Assembly (NCBI GenBank): GCA_964626565.1
Contig: CAZVFX010000062.1
Location: 1-42,196 of the forward strand
Direction of reading: 5' to 3'
Length of the DNA stretch: 42,196 nt
Source of the DNA: CAZVFX01 sp964626565
Lineage (GTDB): Bacteria > Myxococcota_A > UBA9042 > CAIXZC01
In this document: positions 41,383 through 42,196 of the stretch, one piece after another
Numbering within the stretch: the stretch's first letter is position 1
Layout: each line of letters starts with the position of its first letter
Notes under the pieces: generated by a model
The model's input: the letters and a program-made list of their open reading frames with translations, nothing else
The model's database searches: none
What the model was told of the DNA's origin: nothing
Translations under genes and position numbers: made by a program

Positions 41383-41976
41383 ATGGCAAAAAGCGGATCG
41401 GGAAAGAAGGGCGAAGCTGGCTTTGTCGGCTTCTCAGTGGAGAAATTGTACCGGGCAGCGTCGCCGAGAGTGCTGGAAAACGCAGCGGAAATGGTGGGTG
41501 AGCCGTTCATCATCAAGCGCTTCCGCGACGGCAACGAGATCTCAGCCGCCTTCGTGTTCTACGGCGAGACATTGCACTGCACCGTCTCGGCCCGCAAATA
41601 TGCGCTCCAGGACCTTTGCACCTGTGACGCCCACTACTTCTGCCGCCACGCCGCAGCCCTCGTCATGACCTTCCTTGAGAGGCCTGACAGCTTTCTGAAC
41701 CTCGAGGCTTTTCTGGACGAACTGGGCAAGTCACCGAAGGAAGACCTTCTAGATATGCTCAGAACCATGATCGGCCGTTATCCCGGCTCCAGCCTTGAAG
41801 TGCTCGGACTCCCCGGCTTCCTGCCCTCAGAGGTCCTGGACGATCCCGACGACGATTTCCTCCCGGACGACCTGGACGACGACCTGTTTCCCGATGATGA
41901 TGACGAATGGGATGAATGGGATGATGATGATGACGACGATGACGATGAAGGCCCAAACGGCGCACCGGTTAATTAG
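41383..41976 (+). CDS. SWIM zinc-finger protein with acidic tail
   Basis: The 197-residue product has a SWIM zinc finger of the form CxCx5CxH (Cys79, Cys81, Cys87, His89; LCTCDAHYFCRHAAALVM), preceded by the usual start of SWIM proteins (SPRVLENAAEMV and a short beta unit). The tail (from about 150) is nearly pure Asp/Glu with Pro, Phe and Trp, with a run of nine Asp. SWIM fingers bind DNA or proteins; the acidic end may mimic nucleic acid or act as a histone-chaperone-like tether, by inference. ATG 41383 follows GAGGAGG. It is co-directional with the peptidase gene (14 bases), but the two functions have no known link. Confidence 0.88.
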   Translation: MAKSGSGKKGEAGFVGFSVEKLYRAASPRVLENAAEMVGEPFIIKRFRDGNEISAAFVFYGETLHCTVSARKYALQDLCTCDAHYFCRHAAALVMTFLERPDSFLNLEAFLDELGKSPKEDLLDMLRTMIGRYPGSSLEVLGLPGFLPSEVLDDPDDDFLPDDLDDDLFPDDDDEWDEWDDDDDDDDDEGPNGAPVN

Positions 41977-41978
41977 GA

Positions 41979-42073
41979 AGCGGTGAGCAGTGAGCTGTGG
42001 GTTGTGAGCATAAGACGCTAAACAAGAACTGCAAGATTCTCCAATCCTGGCTCAAAGCTCACCGCTCACCGCT
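41979..42073. repeat. Inverted repeat between convergent genes
   Basis: AGCGGTGAGCAGTGAGCT (41979-41996) pairs with AGCTCACCGCTCACCGCT (42056-42073) with one mismatch over 18 bases, with 59 bases between the arms. The right arm overlaps the last codons and stop of the minus-strand partial gene. It may act as a two-way terminator, or be another low-complexity intergenic repeat built from GGTGAGC units. Confidence 0.5.
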
Positions 42074-42196
42074 CAATGCCGCCTTCGTAAGCCACAGGGC
42101 TGCAAGCCCCACCAGCACCGCAAACCACAGTGTGCACAACCTCACGACGAGCACCGAAGTGACCGCTTCGGCCCTCGAACAAGCCGCGAAAAACTC
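42059..42196 (-). CDS. C-terminal end of a membrane protein, possibly flippase-like (partial)
   Basis: Reading in from the window's right edge on the minus strand gives 45 codons and a TGA at 42059-42061. The peptide includes AVTSVLVVRLCTLWFAVLVG followed by LAALWLTKAALSGER, which is one hydrophobic helix and a polar end, the usual last helix of the LPG synthase TM/UPF0104 family (VLLYRLxTxWLP-like). If right, it would be a second flippase-like gene within 5 kb of the one ending at 36232. The gene starts outside the window. Confidence 0.5.
   Translation of the reverse strand, partial: EFFAACSRAEAVTSVLVVRLCTLWFAVLVGLAALWLTKAALSGER

Overview
The window reads as a chromosomal stretch of a high-GC, Gram-negative bacterium from the Myxococcota/Deltaproteobacteria group, most likely an uncultured one known from a draft assembly. 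The evidence is a cluster matching the Myxococcus gliding (Glt) envelope genes, a Ser/Thr kinase with a zinc ribbon and PEGA domain, a MopE-like calcium-binding-repeat lipoprotein, and very many lipoproteins and TPR proteins. Three runs of exactly 100 N mark scaffold joins. More than half of the genes encode exported, lipid-anchored or outer-membrane proteins. I see no IS element, phage gene, CRISPR array, tRNA or rRNA.

Layout. 438-4466 (+): operon of propeller-like lipoprotein, outer-membrane barrel candidate, propeller-like lipoprotein. 4511-6222 (-): cysteine-rich lipoprotein, interrupted by a false gap. 6444-7388 (+): zinc-ribbon protein with a C-terminal membrane anchor. 16131-7472 (-): five-gene Glt-like operon (TPR protein, gltD/agmU-like, gltE/aglT-like, small gltF-position protein, gltG/pglI-like FHA/TonB-type protein) behind a candidate sigma-70 promoter. 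16310-17560 (+): threonine synthase. 20203-17557 (-): RodZ-like HTH protein, MgtE magnesium channel, RecO. 24615-20311 (-): large HEAT-like lipoprotein, small lipoprotein, barrel candidate. 24755-26749 (+): orphan histidine kinase. 26852-29738 (+): three SurA/parvulin-type periplasmic chaperone genes. 33029-29763 (-): MopE-like lipoprotein. 36130-33149 (-): Ser/Thr kinase and TPR/PEGA protein. 39587-36232 (-): lipoprotein, AmrS-type radical SAM enzyme, tiny twin-arginine ORF, flippase-like membrane protein. 39749-41976 (+): HELGH metallopeptidase and SWIM zinc-finger protein. 42196-42059 (-): last 45 codons of another membrane protein.

How they fit together. The central theme is the cell envelope: an inner-membrane to outer-membrane machine (Glt-like), a dedicated periplasmic foldase set, barrels with partner lipoproteins, and phospho-signalling (kinase, FHA domain, histidine kinase). 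The most notable item is the Glt-like operon, with an extra leading TPR gene and a convergent zinc-ribbon protein resembling the cytoplasmic half of GltJ/AgmX without its TonB-type end. No MotA/TolQ-type motor gene (aglRQS) lies in the window. Short dispersed repeats sit at the 3' ends of several genes.
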